This document shows, piece after piece, positions 34,188 to 45,000 of a stretch of 64,000 nt of DNA. The position numbers and the translations under genes were made by a program. The notes under the pieces are model-generated. The model worked only from the letters and a program-made list of their open reading frames with translations. It was not told the DNA's origin and did no database searches. Location of the stretch: assembly GCA_045644765.1 (NCBI GenBank), contig JAZRHM010000009.1, forward strand, positions 1-64,000, in the 5' to 3' direction. Position 1 is the first letter of the stretch, and each line of letters begins with the position of its first letter. This DNA comes from JAFTYO01 sp045644765. GTDB lineage: Bacteria > Pseudomonadota > Alphaproteobacteria > RF32 > CAG-239.

Positions 34188-37100
34188 TGTTTGCGAAGTT
34201 TTTTATAGATAGACCACGTTTTGCCATTTCTTTATCCATTGTCTTAGTTCTTTTAGGTATATTGGCAATTTTTGTATTGCCTGTTTCTCAATATCCGCAA
34301 ATTACACCACCGCAAATTGTTGTAAAGGCAACTTATCCCGGAGCAAATGCTCAAGTATTGGTTGATACGGTTGCCGTTCCGATTGAAAACAAAATTAACG
34401 GTGTGGAAAATATGTTATATATGTCGTCAACTTCTGATGATAGCGGTAATTATAACTTAACCATCACCTTCAATGTCGGAGCAGATCCAGATATTTCACA
34501 AGTTAAGGTACAAAACCGCTTACAACAAGTCTCTTCTGATTTACCGGAAATCGTAAATCAACAAGGTGTTGATGTAACAACTCAAAACCCTAATATTTTG
34601 GGCCTTTTGGTATTACGATCACCTAACAACACTTATGATAATTTATATTTAAGTAACTATGCATATACCAATTTACAAAACCCTTTAGCTCGTGTAAAAG
34701 GTGTTGGTGACGTGCAAGTTTTTGGTCCGCAATACAGTATGAGGATTTGGCTTGACACACAAAAAATTGCATCTCTTAATTTGGATAGCAACAGTATTAT
34801 AAATGCCGTCAAACAACAAAATGTGCAAGCTTCAGTCGGCAGTATCGGTACAGCACCATCAGATAAAAACACCAACATGGTTTTATCTTTGACTGCAAAA
34901 GGTTTGTTAAACAGTGTTCAAGATTTTGAAAATATTGTAGTGGCAACTGACAATAATGGTTCTTTGGTACATTTGAAAGATGTTGCAAGAGTTGAGCTTG
35001 GGGCTGATATATATAGCTTAAAATCTGCTTATAAAAATGAACCGGCAGTTGTAATTGCCATTAACCAAATGCCAAACTCAAATTCTTTGGAAATTATGAA
35101 AAACATCAAAAAAGAAATTGAATCTTTATCACAACACTTTCCGGAAGATATGCATTTAAGCGTAACCTACGATTCAACCGCTTATGTCAGCGCCTCAATA
35201 GACAGCATTATAGAAACCCTTGTTATAACCTTTCTTTTAGTGGTTTTGGTTACTTATGTTTTTTTACAAAAAGTTCGCACGACATTAATTCCGCTTTTTA
35301 CCATTCCCGTATCTTTAATTGCTACTTTTATCATAATCTATATGTTAGGTTTTGATATAAACATTTTAACCCTTTTTGCTATGATTTTAGCAATCGGTTT
35401 AGTGGTAGATGACGCAATTATCGTGGTAGAACGTGTCCAATATTTGATGCTTTATGAAAAATTGAATGCTTATCAGGCAGCGGTTAAAGCTATGAGCCAA
35501 ATAAGCGGTGCCATTATTGCTACTACTTTTGTCTTGTTATCAATTTTTGTTCCGGTTGGTTTGATGGCCGGCATCACGGGAAAAATATATCAGCAATTTG
35601 CCATTGCTATTGCAACGTCGGTTGTTTTTTCAGCTATAAATGCCCTTACTTTAAGTCCGGCATTGTGTGCAATGTTATTAAAACCGGAAACAAAAGAAAA
35701 GCAAAAAGGATTTTTCACATATTTTAACAAAACTCTTGATTGGTTCAAAGAAAAATACATCAAAGCCGTCAGCTTTTTTACGCAAAGACTTTTATTAACT
35801 TCTTTTGTTGTGTTAATTACCATAGTATTAATTGTATTTTCATTAAAATATACACCAACGTCATTTATGCCTGATGACGACCAAGGTATTATATTTGCCA
35901 ATGTGCAGTTAAAAGACACGGCAAGCATCAACCAGACTGAAAATATTTTACATGATTTAACTCAAAAATCATTAAATATTGACGGTGTTGATTATGTTAT
36001 CACCGTTGCCGGATATAGTATGTTAGGTGGTAAAGGCGAAAATGTAGCTTTAGGTGTTGTCGGATTAAAAAATTGGAATGAAAGAAAAACAAAGCAAACG
36101 TCTTTAAATTATATTATTCAAAAATTAACTGATGAATTTGGAAACAATCCTTATGCTCAAATTAACTTTTTTGCTCCTCCTGCAATTCCGGGTGTTGGCC
36201 AAAGTGATGGTTTATCTTTAGAACTTTTGGCGGCAGAAGGTAACATCAGTCCATCGGAATTATATCAAGCTTTACAAATATATCTTGAAAAATTAAACTC
36301 ATCAGATGATTTACAATATGCTTTCAGCACATTTACTTCAGACACTCCTCATATCTTTCTTGATATCAACAGAAACAAACTCGAATCGTATAAAATTCCG
36401 GTATCTAATTTATTTTCAGCATTGCAAAATAATTTAGGTTCCAGATATATCAATAATATTACATTAAACGGACAGACAAATAAAGTAATTATACAAGCAG
36501 ATTTTGAAGACAGAGCCAACATTAATGATATAAACAATATATATGTTACATCTTCTGCCGGCAAACAAATAAAACTTGAAAATTTTGCTAAATTAAAAAC
36601 AAGTATCAGTCCTAAAATCATTTACCGATATAACCAATATACCAGCGCATCAATAACTGCTCAAACTTCAAAAGATGTAAGCTCGGGAACGGCTATAAAT
36701 AATATGCTGAAAATTGCCAAACAAACTTTATCAAAAGGCTATGAAATTGCATGGACCGGATTAAGTTTGCAAGAAATTGAAGCTCAAGGTTTAGCTCTTA
36801 TTTTAATCACTCTTGCTCTTATTTTTTGTTACTTATTTTTAGTTGCTCTTTATGAAAGTTGGATGCTTTCGTTTGCTGTTATGTTTTCAACTGTTTTTGC
36901 CATTTTAGGAGCAATTATCGGCTTACACCTTATGGGACTTTCTTTAAGTATTTATGCACAATTAGGCCTAATTATGCTAATTGGCCTTGCTGCCAAAAAT
37001 GCAATTTTAATTGTTGAATTTACTAAAGAATATCGCCAAAAGGGAGAGAGCATTTTAGAAGCTTCAAAAAAAGGTGCCTCTGAACGTTTCAGAGCCGTAT

Positions 37101-37324
37101 TAATGACCGCACTTACCTTTATTCTGGGCGTTTTTCCTATGATTATTGCCAAGGGAGCAGGAGCTGCTTCACAGATTGCTATAGGCACTTCTGTGTTTTT
37201 TGGCATGATTGCCGCCACGGTTATTGGCATAATTTTTATTCCGGCACTTTTTGCCCTATTTGAAACCATAAAAGAACATTTCGGACCTCAACACATTATA
37301 CAAGAGGAAGAAAAAAATGCGTAA
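34187..37324 (+). CDS. RND multidrug efflux transporter (AcrB/MexB, HAE1 family)
   Basis: 1045 residues, full length. Twelve membrane segments and two large periplasmic loops. Typical features: MFAKFFIDRPRFAISLSIVL at the start, PVSQYPQITPPQIVVKATYPGA, the proton-relay GLVVDDAIIVVERV in TM4, and the second-half motif GLAAKNAILIVEF in TM10. It exports drugs, bile salts or similar amphiphiles, using the proton gradient. Organised as adaptor-pump-channel in one operon. Confidence 0.96.
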   Translation: MFAKFFIDRPRFAISLSIVLVLLGILAIFVLPVSQYPQITPPQIVVKATYPGANAQVLVDTVAVPIENKINGVENMLYMSSTSDDSGNYNLTITFNVGADPDISQVKVQNRLQQVSSDLPEIVNQQGVDVTTQNPNILGLLVLRSPNNTYDNLYLSNYAYTNLQNPLARVKGVGDVQVFGPQYSMRIWLDTQKIASLNLDSNSIINAVKQQNVQASVGSIGTAPSDKNTNMVLSLTAKGLLNSVQDFENIVVATDNNGSLVHLKDVARVELGADIYSLKSAYKNEPAVVIAINQMPNSNSLEIMKNIKKEIESLSQHFPEDMHLSVTYDSTAYVSASIDSIIETLVITFLLVVLVTYVFLQKVRTTLIPLFTIPVSLIATFIIIYMLGFDINILTLFAMILAIGLVVDDAIIVVERVQYLMLYEKLNAYQAAVKAMSQISGAIIATTFVLLSIFVPVGLMAGITGKIYQQFAIAIATSVVFSAINALTLSPALCAMLLKPETKEKQKGFFTYFNKTLDWFKEKYIKAVSFFTQRLLLTSFVVLITIVLIVFSLKYTPTSFMPDDDQGIIFANVQLKDTASINQTENILHDLTQKSLNIDGVDYVITVAGYSMLGGKGENVALGVVGLKNWNERKTKQTSLNYIIQKLTDEFGNNPYAQINFFAPPAIPGVGQSDGLSLELLAAEGNISPSELYQALQIYLEKLNSSDDLQYAFSTFTSDTPHIFLDINRNKLESYKIPVSNLFSALQNNLGSRYINNITLNGQTNKVIIQADFEDRANINDINNIYVTSSAGKQIKLENFAKLKTSISPKIIYRYNQYTSASITAQTSKDVSSGTAINNMLKIAKQTLSKGYEIAWTGLSLQEIEAQGLALILITLALIFCYLFLVALYESWMLSFAVMFSTVFAILGAIIGLHLMGLSLSIYAQLGLIMLIGLAAKNAILIVEFTKEYRQKGESILEASKKGASERFRAVLMTALTFILGVFPMIIAKGAGAASQIAIGTSVFFGMIAATVIGIIFIPALFALFETIKEHFGPQHIIQEEEKNA

Positions 37325-38708
37325 AATATTGTTATTATCCGTATCTGCCATAATATCGTCCTGTACAGTCGGACCAGATTATAAAGAACCCACAATTTAT
37401 GAAGATAAGCAAATTGCAGAATCGCTACAACTACACAATACAGATTTAAGAATTCCTCAAGAATGGTATAAACAATTTGATGATGATAAATTAAATACCC
37501 TTATTAATTATGCCCTTCTTAACAGTCCTGACATAATGTCTGCAATTTCAAAGCTCAGACAGGCTCGTTCATTGGTCCTCATCAATCAAACCATGTTTTT
37601 ACCTATGCTAAATTTAAATGCCGAATATGATTATTCCAAGCCAAGTAAGAATATTGGCTTAACAGCAGATACCGATTATTTTCAAACCGGATTTGATGCC
37701 TCATGGGAAATTGATATATGGGGAAAAGGCAGACGTATAAACGAACAAAATATTGCACAATATGAGCAGGCTTTATATAGTCTTCGCAATGTAAAGTCTG
37801 TTATCACGGCCGAAGTGGCCACAACTTTTTTTGAGCTGAAAAATGTGCATGAAAATTTACGTATTGCACATGAAAATATCAAATTACAGCAAGATATTTT
37901 TAACAGCGTATCAGAAAAATATAAAGTCGGTCTTGCCGATAAAAGCAACTACAATCAGGCAAAATATATTTTATCAAATACAAAAGCGCTAATTCCGTCA
38001 CTTGAAACCGCTGAAAAATCTTATATAAGTGCATTGGCTGTTTTATGTGGCACGCTTGCTGACAGACTTCCGGTTATACTATCCGAAAAAGATAAAAATC
38101 CTCTCAACAGAGTGTATAAATACGACCTAAAAACTCTTTATAATTTACCGGCTTCTATCATAAGAACACGTCCTGATGTAAAAGTGGCTGAAAGAGCCTT
38201 AGCCGCACAAAACGCAGCCATAGGGCAAGCCATTGCCGAACTTTATCCTAATGTTAGTATAGGAGCAATGTTTGGGGTACAATCTAAAAATATTTCGAGT
38301 TTATTTAATTCAAACAGCAATGCTTATAGCTATAATCCGACACTTAATCTACCATTGTTTAATTGGGGTAAAATTTCTAACAATGTAAATTTGCAAAAAC
38401 AAATTAAAGAAGAAAAATATCAAAACTTACGAAAGACACTTCTTCAAGCCGTAAAAGATTTGAACGATGCTACAATAGCCATCCAAAAAGAACTGGAAAC
38501 AAATAAGGCTTATCGGAATGCCGTTTACAATATGCAACAAGTTTTAATATCCATGCGTGATAAGTATGATAACGGTTTGATAGAATTTTCCGATTTATTG
38601 CAAACTCAACAAGATTTGCTTAAAGCCCAATCAGATTTGGCTAACTCCAGTGCTAATATATTCAAAAGCATCATTGCTTTTTACAAAGCAACCGGCGGAG
38701 GATATTAA
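37317..38708 (+). CDS. Outer-membrane efflux lipoprotein (OprM/NodT family)
   Basis: 463 residues. A lipoprotein signal (MRKILLLSVSAIISSC, Cys16) and the family start TVGPDYKEP are followed by two repeats of the TolC-type fold (SALSKLRQARS-like helices, then FDASWEIDIWGKGRR and ALAAQNAAIGQAIAELYPN). It forms the outer-membrane channel of the RND pump. It overlaps the pump gene by 8 bp. The 126-bp gap that follows shows no clear terminator. Confidence 0.93.
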   Translation: MRKILLLSVSAIISSCTVGPDYKEPTIYEDKQIAESLQLHNTDLRIPQEWYKQFDDDKLNTLINYALLNSPDIMSAISKLRQARSLVLINQTMFLPMLNLNAEYDYSKPSKNIGLTADTDYFQTGFDASWEIDIWGKGRRINEQNIAQYEQALYSLRNVKSVITAEVATTFFELKNVHENLRIAHENIKLQQDIFNSVSEKYKVGLADKSNYNQAKYILSNTKALIPSLETAEKSYISALAVLCGTLADRLPVILSEKDKNPLNRVYKYDLKTLYNLPASIIRTRPDVKVAERALAAQNAAIGQAIAELYPNVSIGAMFGVQSKNISSLFNSNSNAYSYNPTLNLPLFNWGKISNNVNLQKQIKEEKYQNLRKTLLQAVKDLNDATIAIQKELETNKAYRNAVYNMQQVLISMRDKYDNGLIEFSDLLQTQQDLLKAQSDLANSSANIFKSIIAFYKATGGGY

Positions 38709-38834
38709 CTACCCACAAATATACAACATATTGAATTAAAAACTTTCTTTTTCACCTTTTTTATTTTATATTATTTACAATTTAATAATCTTCAGTTACT
38801 CGAACATAAATTGTGTAATAAATAAAGGATAAAG

Positions 38835-40634
38835 ATGAAAATAAGTATAGACAAACAAACTAAATTTGCAATTTTAAGTTTTTTAGGCTTCTTTTTTGCA
38901 ACAATTTTTTTAAGAATGTTTACTACATCTGAAAGTATGGACTTGTCTATGCAACAAGGATATGTAGCATTAATGTGTTTAATATTTTCGCTTGTCAGTT
39001 ATCTATGGAATTTTAGCATAAAAAATTTGTTGCTCGGGAGTGTTGTATATATTCTTTATGCATTATCATCTTTTGTAAAGATTAAAACAGGAATGGTGCT
39101 ATTAGAAAGAGAAATAGTCCATACGCTTTGCGTTGGCGTAATCTTTTACAGTTTAGTTTCTTTATTATATTATTTTTCATTTAATATAAAAAATATTTTT
39201 TTACAAAAATGTACTAAAATTCTGGCATTTATTTTGCTTTCTTTAATTTTATTACCTCCTTTTTTTGTTTTAGGTTATTATATTGTAAGCAACGGACATC
39301 TTCTTTCATCTGATATTATATTAACGTTGTTTCAAACAAATCTTCCTGAAATCAAATCATATTTAATAGAACAAAATTTGGTTTATTGGATTATAACTCT
39401 TGTAGGCATCATTGTTTTACTTTCCACATTTACATATATTTTAACGACATTTAAAAAACCCGACAATCATAGAAAAGTTTTAATTTTTACTTCATTGTTT
39501 ATGTTATATTTGGTTTTTTCTACCTTTCCAAAATTAACGGCAAGTTTTTTACTTAATATGACCAATACGGTTTCAGAAACGCTTAGCAGTTTTAAAAACT
39601 ACAATGCTAACAAAGAAGTAAGAGAACAAAGGTTGAATGAATTAAAAAATCTTTTAACCTCTGACACTGACGGTATTTATGTTTTAATAGTCGGTGAATC
39701 TACAGCCAGACACCATATGTCAGCCTTTGGTTACGAAAAAGATACAACTCCTTGGCTTAAAGAAATGGCAAAAAACAATAAAATAATTTTATTTCCAAAT
39801 GCTTACTCAAATCATGTTCATACGGTTCCTTGTGTTCAATTTGCTCTGACCGAACAAAATCAATATACAAAAAAATCTCTTGAAGATGCTTATTCTATCA
39901 CAGAAATTGCGAGAGCAGCAGGTTTTAAAACATATTGGATATCAAATCAAAAAAGATTTAATGTTTCAGACACTCCTATTAATACTATTGCCGAAGCAAC
40001 CGATGAACAAATATGGATAAATTCATACATAGGAACAAAGACTATGACAACCTATTATGATGAGCAATTAGCTGAGGTTATACCTGATTTATCTGATGTT
40101 AAAAAAGCTTTTATAGTTATTCATCTGATGGGAACTCATGCTGTTTATACAGATCGGTATCCTGCTAAATATGATATATTTGAGGGAAATACAACCAGAG
40201 TAAACAGTTATGATAACGCCATTTTATATAATGATTTTGTTTTAAGTAGAATTTATGATAAAGTCAGCGCATATCCGCATTTTATGTCTTATGTATATGT
40301 TTCCGACCATGGTGAAGATCCGGATAACGGATTGACTCATGAAAGTTCTAAATTTACCTATTCCATGAGTTATATTCCCTTTATTGCAGGATTTTCAGAT
40401 AAATATGTGCATAAAAACCAACATTTTGTAAATACAATTAAAAACAATGCAAATAAACCTTGGACCAGCGACTTGTTATATAATTTTATGGTAAGCGTGT
40501 TAAACATAAAAGGTGCACCAAATATAAACGTAAGATTAGATATATCTTCAACTGAATATAATATTCCGGCACTAGAATTAAAAACTGTGCACGGTCAAAA
40601 AAATATTGCTGATGATAAGGAGTTAAGGATATGA
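38835..40634 (+). CDS. eptA: Lipid A phosphoethanolamine transferase (EptA family)
   Basis: 599 residues. Five N-terminal membrane segments (up to about residue 240), the IILTLFQTNLPE motif near 165, and a periplasmic sulfatase-fold domain. The nucleophile Thr290 lies in VGESTARHHMSAFGY; metal and substrate residues appear in HLMGTHAVY and SDHGEDPDNGLTH. It moves phosphoethanolamine from phosphatidylethanolamine to lipid A, which lowers surface charge and gives resistance to cationic peptides. AAAGGATAAAG precedes the ATG. It overlaps dgkA by 4 bp (ATGA), which fits recycling of the diacylglycerol by-product. Confidence 0.9.
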   Translation: MKISIDKQTKFAILSFLGFFFATIFLRMFTTSESMDLSMQQGYVALMCLIFSLVSYLWNFSIKNLLLGSVVYILYALSSFVKIKTGMVLLEREIVHTLCVGVIFYSLVSLLYYFSFNIKNIFLQKCTKILAFILLSLILLPPFFVLGYYIVSNGHLLSSDIILTLFQTNLPEIKSYLIEQNLVYWIITLVGIIVLLSTFTYILTTFKKPDNHRKVLIFTSLFMLYLVFSTFPKLTASFLLNMTNTVSETLSSFKNYNANKEVREQRLNELKNLLTSDTDGIYVLIVGESTARHHMSAFGYEKDTTPWLKEMAKNNKIILFPNAYSNHVHTVPCVQFALTEQNQYTKKSLEDAYSITEIARAAGFKTYWISNQKRFNVSDTPINTIAEATDEQIWINSYIGTKTMTTYYDEQLAEVIPDLSDVKKAFIVIHLMGTHAVYTDRYPAKYDIFEGNTTRVNSYDNAILYNDFVLSRIYDKVSAYPHFMSYVYVSDHGEDPDNGLTHESSKFTYSMSYIPFIAGFSDKYVHKNQHFVNTIKNNANKPWTSDLLYNFMVSVLNIKGAPNINVRLDISSTEYNIPALELKTVHGQKNIADDKELRI

Positions 40635-41008
40635 AAAAAGTAAGATTTTATGAAAGGATTATCAAAGCTGCTATCAAAAGAATACATAAAGCGCTGAAGT
40701 ACTCTTATGAAGGGGTAAAAGCAATGTATAAATCCGAGCCATCATTTCAGCAGGATCTTGTATTGTTCTTTGTAGGTATGTTAGTTTTATGTTTCTTGGA
40801 TATAACTACAACTCAAAAATGTATTTTAATTATATCATTATTTTTAATAATTATGGCAGAAATAGTAAATACTGCTATAGAAACGATAGTTGATCGCATT
40901 TCAAAAGAAATAAACCCTTTATCAAAAAAAGCTAAAGACATCGGCTCTTTTCTGGTCATGATGTCTTTTATCCTAGCCTTTATTCTTTGGATAATGATTT
41001 TATTTTAA
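40631..41008 (+). CDS. dgkA: Diacylglycerol kinase DgkA
   Basis: 125 residues, normal size, with three membrane segments. Family signature: AEIVNTAIETIVDRI, containing the catalytic Glu, and LSKKAKDIGSFLVMMS. It phosphorylates diacylglycerol to phosphatidic acid. EptA releases diacylglycerol from phosphatidylethanolamine, so the overlapping eptA-dgkA pair makes metabolic sense. It ends 27 bp from the convergent virB11 gene, and no terminator is visible in that gap. Confidence 0.93.
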   Translation: MKKVRFYERIIKAAIKRIHKALKYSYEGVKAMYKSEPSFQQDLVLFFVGMLVLCFLDITTTQKCILIISLFLIIMAEIVNTAIETIVDRISKEINPLSKKAKDIGSFLVMMSFILAFILWIMILF

Positions 41009-41035
41009 TTTAAATTCCAATAAGATTATTTATCA

Positions 41036-42004
41036 TTAAGTAACTTCGGTAATTGCACGCAAGTTACCATCTCTGTTAATTTGAACTACGCGCAATTTAT
41101 GACGCATTTCTTCAATAGTCTTAACCCTATCAATTGTGGGATAAGTATGTAATATACGATCTGTAAAAGCCTGATATGCTGCTTCAGAACTTTCAGCGTG
41201 AATTGTAGCCAAACAGTTATCGTGACCTGATCCCATTAGCTCCCATAATGCGCCGGCATTAGATGTTGAAATCTCACCTCCGATAATGGCATCAGGAGTA
41301 AAACGTACAACCAAGTCAATGATTTTTGCATAGTCCATATTGTTAGTTTGCTCAGTACGTGATAACACCAAATGAACTCTATTTGGATGAGGAACTAAAA
41401 GTTCACGCGTATCCTCAATAGTTAAAACTCTTTTATTAATATCTAATATTTTTAATAAGTTATTCAAAAACGTTGTTTTACCTGTTGAGGTTGCACCACT
41501 GACTAATATATGATCGCCACGCTTAATACTTAATAAAAGCCTCTCATACGGATCTTCAGGATCTTTAATATCCTTTAACGGATTTATTTTATGAAGAGCT
41601 TTACCTTGCGCCAACCCATAATCAGATAATCCAAACGCCACTTCATCACTATGGATACGAATCGTTAACGCGACACCACCTGTTAAGTCGTCATTATCAT
41701 ACATAACATTTCTGCCGGCAATAGCTGAAAAACGATGATCCCCCGGAATTGTAGCATATACAACCGGAGAACCTTGTATAGGATCAAATGGCAATTCGTA
41801 GGTGTTGGCTATAATATATAATAAATCTGTCAAATATTCTTTTGAAAGTTTTTCATCTTTATACATAACCCATGGAAAAGCTCGTTTACCACGCAACCTT
41901 AACCAAATCTGCCCTGCCTTATTTATAGCAACTTCCTCTATATTATCCTGATTATACCAATAAGATAGCGGACGTAAAACTGATTCTAATACCGTAAAAC
42001 TCAT
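41036..42004 (-). CDS. virB11: VirB11-type T4SS ATPase
   Basis: 322 residues, typical length. The N-terminal domain starts LRPLSYWYNQDNIEEVAINK, as VirB11 does. The C-terminal RecA-like domain has Walker A SGATSTGKTTFL (residues 169-180), the Asp box TIEDTRELLVPH, Walker B-like DAIIGGEI and the His box ATIHAESS. It forms a cytoplasmic hexamer that powers assembly and secretion with VirB4. AAGGAGGATAGAGT precedes the ATG. Last gene of the virB operon, after virB10, as in the classical order. Confidence 0.95.
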   Translation of the reverse strand: MSFTVLESVLRPLSYWYNQDNIEEVAINKAGQIWLRLRGKRAFPWVMYKDEKLSKEYLTDLLYIIANTYELPFDPIQGSPVVYATIPGDHRFSAIAGRNVMYDNDDLTGGVALTIRIHSDEVAFGLSDYGLAQGKALHKINPLKDIKDPEDPYERLLLSIKRGDHILVSGATSTGKTTFLNNLLKILDINKRVLTIEDTRELLVPHPNRVHLVLSRTEQTNNMDYAKIIDLVVRFTPDAIIGGEISTSNAGALWELMGSGHDNCLATIHAESSEAAYQAFTDRILHTYPTIDRVKTIEEMRHKLRVVQINRDGNLRAITEVT

Positions 42005-42019
42005 ACTCTATCCTCCTTA

Positions 42020-45000
42020 CTAATATAACACCGCTGCAGATCCTGCCGAATTACCGGAAGGTGGTGGACTTGTTGGGGACATCATCCCTCCTGTATTCTG
42101 AGGTACAGCGGCATAGGATGGCATAGGTTTTTGCTGATTTTTCTTAGAAGGAGGTTCATCTTCAACAAGCTTTATACCGGATGGTTGCGCATCAGATTCC
42201 GTTCCCCCATATACTTCCACCGTACTTCCACCTGAACTATTTGGAGTACTATTTTTTTTATTTTTACCCATATGCTCCGGACTATCTTGATCATTGGTAA
42301 ACGTAGTAGGTGCTACTGATTCATCTTTAGCCTCCTCCAGTTCTCGTTCGGCTGTTCTTAACCATAAGTCAACTTTCGGATATATAATCACTCTAGTTCC
42401 GGCTGGAACATAGGCAACAGATTTTATATTTGTCTTGTTATTTAATATCTGTTCAAATATTTGTTTCATACCTGAAAGAAAATTCTGTCTTGCATCAGTT
42501 GCTGCTTCTGACTTGGTATCTTGTGTACTACCTCCATCTCCATCAGATGAATTTTCTCCTGCCGCCATCATGAAAGCCGTAGCATCCGTAAGGAGTTCTG
42601 TAAAAATCGGCAAAGTATATTTCTTAAGTAACTGTTCATCTAAATATCCTAAAGCTCCTGCTTTACCCTGAGCATCGCCAGTTTGTGCATCAGCAAACTC
42701 AAATGCTGATCCGTCAGGACGTATCAAACGTGTCCACAATATATTAACTCTAACGGCACCTCCACCGCTACCATCGTCACCGGATCCAAAGCTATTCATT
42801 TCACCCATCACACGGCTTCCTGCAGGAATTATAATATTGCGTCCGACTTCAGCATAAACATTTCTTTCTACAATTGCAGTTACAGGAACATTTTCGGCAC
42901 CTGACATCAATGTTCTGGAGAGCACGGCCGGAATAGGTTTATCAGCCAAAATCATCTCACTCATATCTACGCGCCATGATGCAATTTTTCTAGGAACTTT
43001 ATCCCAACTAGGTTGCGTCCCATCAAATGCTTTCTTACTGAATCCTGTAGAAACTTTAGCCATGGATAATTCACTTCTTCTTACATTTTGTGTTTCATTC
43101 AAGATTTGAGCACGAACAGGATCATATCTTTCTCCTGCTCCATAACCACCACCTGGTCCTAAATTGTTAGGTTGATTACCTACTCCATATGCTGCTCCAT
43201 CACCAAAACTTCCGCTCGGAACAAACATTTTATCTGCTGATGTTTTGTTAACTTCTTCAACACCAATTAAACCACCTTGATCATCGATAATCAATCCATC
43301 AGGCATTTTCTTTCCTATTAAGTTTCCAAGCTTGTCAATGACATCATTGTTTTGCAATATATCACCCAAATAATTTCCATCAGGAGTTAAAGCAATACCG
43401 ATAGCTTTAAGACCATACTTACCTATTTTTGCCTCAGTTCTATCACCTGATGAATCTGTGCCATCTTCTTCAAAAATAAAATCTGAGTCCTGATCAATAT
43501 CTGAAGTATGGGTAGGGGCAACGATTTCTCCTATCTTAATGTTAGAGTCTTTGTTTTCTGAAGGTTTAACCGATGCAACTTTTTGAACATTATAATATTG
43601 CAAATATTGTGCTTTAGCTATTAATTTACCTTCATCATTTCTAATTTCACCATTACCTAAAAGGTTGCCTATAACAGATTGCGTATTATCAACCATCTCT
43701 CCGTTAATCAACAGTTCACCTACTATTTCATTGGTGCTGTTACGAAGGAAATAATCTCTGCTACCTCGTCCTACAATATTATAATTTTTATCAACTAAAA
43801 AACCTCTATCAGATTGTCCTAACTTATTACCGGAAAAACCATTTACCGTACCACCTTTGGTAATATAGCCAATTGCTTTACCATTTTCATCATAAATATA
43901 AACATCATATAGAGCGTAACCTATTTCATTTCTGCCGGAAAAGACTGAACCATCGTGTCTTACTTTTGCTAAAACCTTATTATCATTGCTGACCACTTCG
44001 GCATTATCATTAACCCTGCCTAAGAAATTATTATCTTTGTCAAATGCAAATTTATACTTAAACGCCATACCTACAACTTTATTTCCATCAGTAGACATAA
44101 CATTACCATTAGGAAGAACATAACCTATCATTTTATTGTTGATATCAACCACTTTTCCTGAAGATAAAATGCGTCCGACAATAGCGTTTTCATAGCTTAT
44201 CACCGGAGACGGTTGAACGACAGCTCCCTTAAAAACATTTTCACTGTTATATAAACGCCCATCACTTCTTATGCATCCCATGTCAGCATTTGCATAATTT
44301 AATACACGTCCTAATATATTAACTGTGCCAATATTTTTTCCTTTAAAATCAAGGACGACCCCTTTTAAGGGTGTAAACCCATGAACAATAGATGTTTCAG
44401 AAACAACTTGTCCGTTAGATAATATTTTTCCGACAACCATATCTCTGGTATTACGGACATCACCCTTGGTACTAACAATTCCTAAGAAACTACAATCGTC
44501 ACTTACAACATTACTAAAACCTACAAGTTTACCTAAAATAGATTTATCAACACCGAGAACCAAATCATTTTCAACAACTGTACCTATCATGTTTTTCTGA
44601 AAATCTAAAACTTGCCCATCATATTGTGCATACCCTAACATATTACCATTAAAGCCCACAGCAATATAATTTTTTCCTGTATATCCGATTACGGGCATTA
44701 ATTTATCATCTATAACTGAAGTAGATACAACAGCTTTATTTTCAGGAACAATCTTAGCAATTACAGAAAATTTATCGTCAGTTATCATATTATTTTCTGC
44801 CAAATAACCTAACAACATACCATTTGCCTGTACAGCATAGTATGCATCTATCTTATATCCTAAAATCTCATCTGACGGATCAACAATCATACCAAATTGA
44901 TTTATTTTTGCTTCTTTTTCAGTGGGAATTCCTTCTACTTGCCCATTAATACCCAAATATCCGCTGATTGTTCCATCCTCTTTATATAAAGCTGACAGAT

